Shown here piece by piece: positions 13,466 through 13,499 of a stretch of DNA of 13,499 nucleotides (the stretch's first letter is position 1; the number at the start of each line of letters is the position of its first letter). The stretch comes from CF-46 sp042408445 (lineage in GTDB: Bacteria; Chloroflexota; Limnocylindria; Limnocylindrales; CSP1-4). The stretch is taken from positions 1-13,499 of the forward strand of contig JBHORC010000005.1 in assembly GCA_042408445.1 (NCBI GenBank). Reading direction: 5' to 3'. The position numbers were made by a program, and so were the translations under genes. The notes beneath the pieces are model-generated. The model was not told the origin of the DNA, made no database searches, and worked only from the letters and a program-made list of their open reading frames with translations.

Positions 13466-13499
13466 GGCGCGGGGGCGGGGCGCGGGGCGCGGGGGCGGG
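13466..13499 (+). repeat. G-rich imperfect tandem repeat, potential G-quadruplex
   Basis: A 14-bp unit (GGCGCGGGGGCGGG) occurs twice with a 20-bp period (13466-13479 and 13486-13499). From 13471 onward five G-runs of 5, 4, 4, 5 and 3 bases are separated by C, CGC, CGC and C, which satisfies the usual G-quadruplex pattern on the plus strand. It lies about 70-95 bp upstream of the SDR start, on the strand opposite to the gene, and is cut by the window edge. Confidence 0.55.

Noticed and set aside
1..13499. CRISPR arrays, tRNA/rRNA genes, insertion sequences or attachment sites
   Set aside because: No spaced direct repeats, cloverleaf-like sequences, transposase motifs or terminal inverted repeats with target duplications were found by reading both strands.

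Overview
This is a very GC-rich bacterial window of 13.5 kb. It looks like an ordinary chromosomal segment: no transposases, integrases, phage genes, CRISPR arrays or tRNA/rRNA genes were seen. The gene families, the GC-rich low-complexity protein tails and the mix of Shine-Dalgarno and apparently leaderless starts suggest a Chloroflexota (possibly Limnocylindria-like) or Actinobacteriota-like organism. This is inference; the sequence alone does not settle it.

Left part (79-6200, all minus strand): a potassium-handling operon. In transcription order it has two tandem KimA-like K+ permeases (4161-6200 and 2041-4164, ATGA overlap), a universal stress protein (1464-1925), and two RCK/TrkA-type regulatory proteins (817-1467 and 79-810). 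The RCK pair resembles mycobacterial CeoB and CeoC. No TrkH/TrkG/KtrB channel is present, so the KimA-like permeases are the likely membrane partners. One RCK protein lacks the C-terminal RCK domain.

Middle part (6240-10453, minus strand): a metallophosphoesterase (6240-6965), rsmG (7055-7873), a 297-bp gap with two good DnaA-box-like sequences, a soluble histidine kinase with no adjacent response regulator (8171-10027), and csoR, a copper-sensing repressor (10100-10453). csoR has a recognisable promoter whose -35/-10 spacer contains a perfect 21-bp inverted repeat of the CsoR operator type.

Right part (10600-12597, plus strand): four tightly coupled genes with 4-bp start/stop overlaps. They encode a small zinc-ribbon protein, a protein with a PD-(D/E)XK-nuclease-like core, hypoxanthine phosphoribosyltransferase (hpt), and a four-helix membrane protein. 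A convergent SDR-family protein (12637-13404, minus) with an altered active site follows. The window ends in a G-run array able in principle to form a G-quadruplex.

The most interesting points are the paired KimA/RCK/USP potassium module, the CsoR operator-promoter, and three genes with a -10-like hexamer placed 6-8 nt before an ATG, which suggests leaderless mRNAs.
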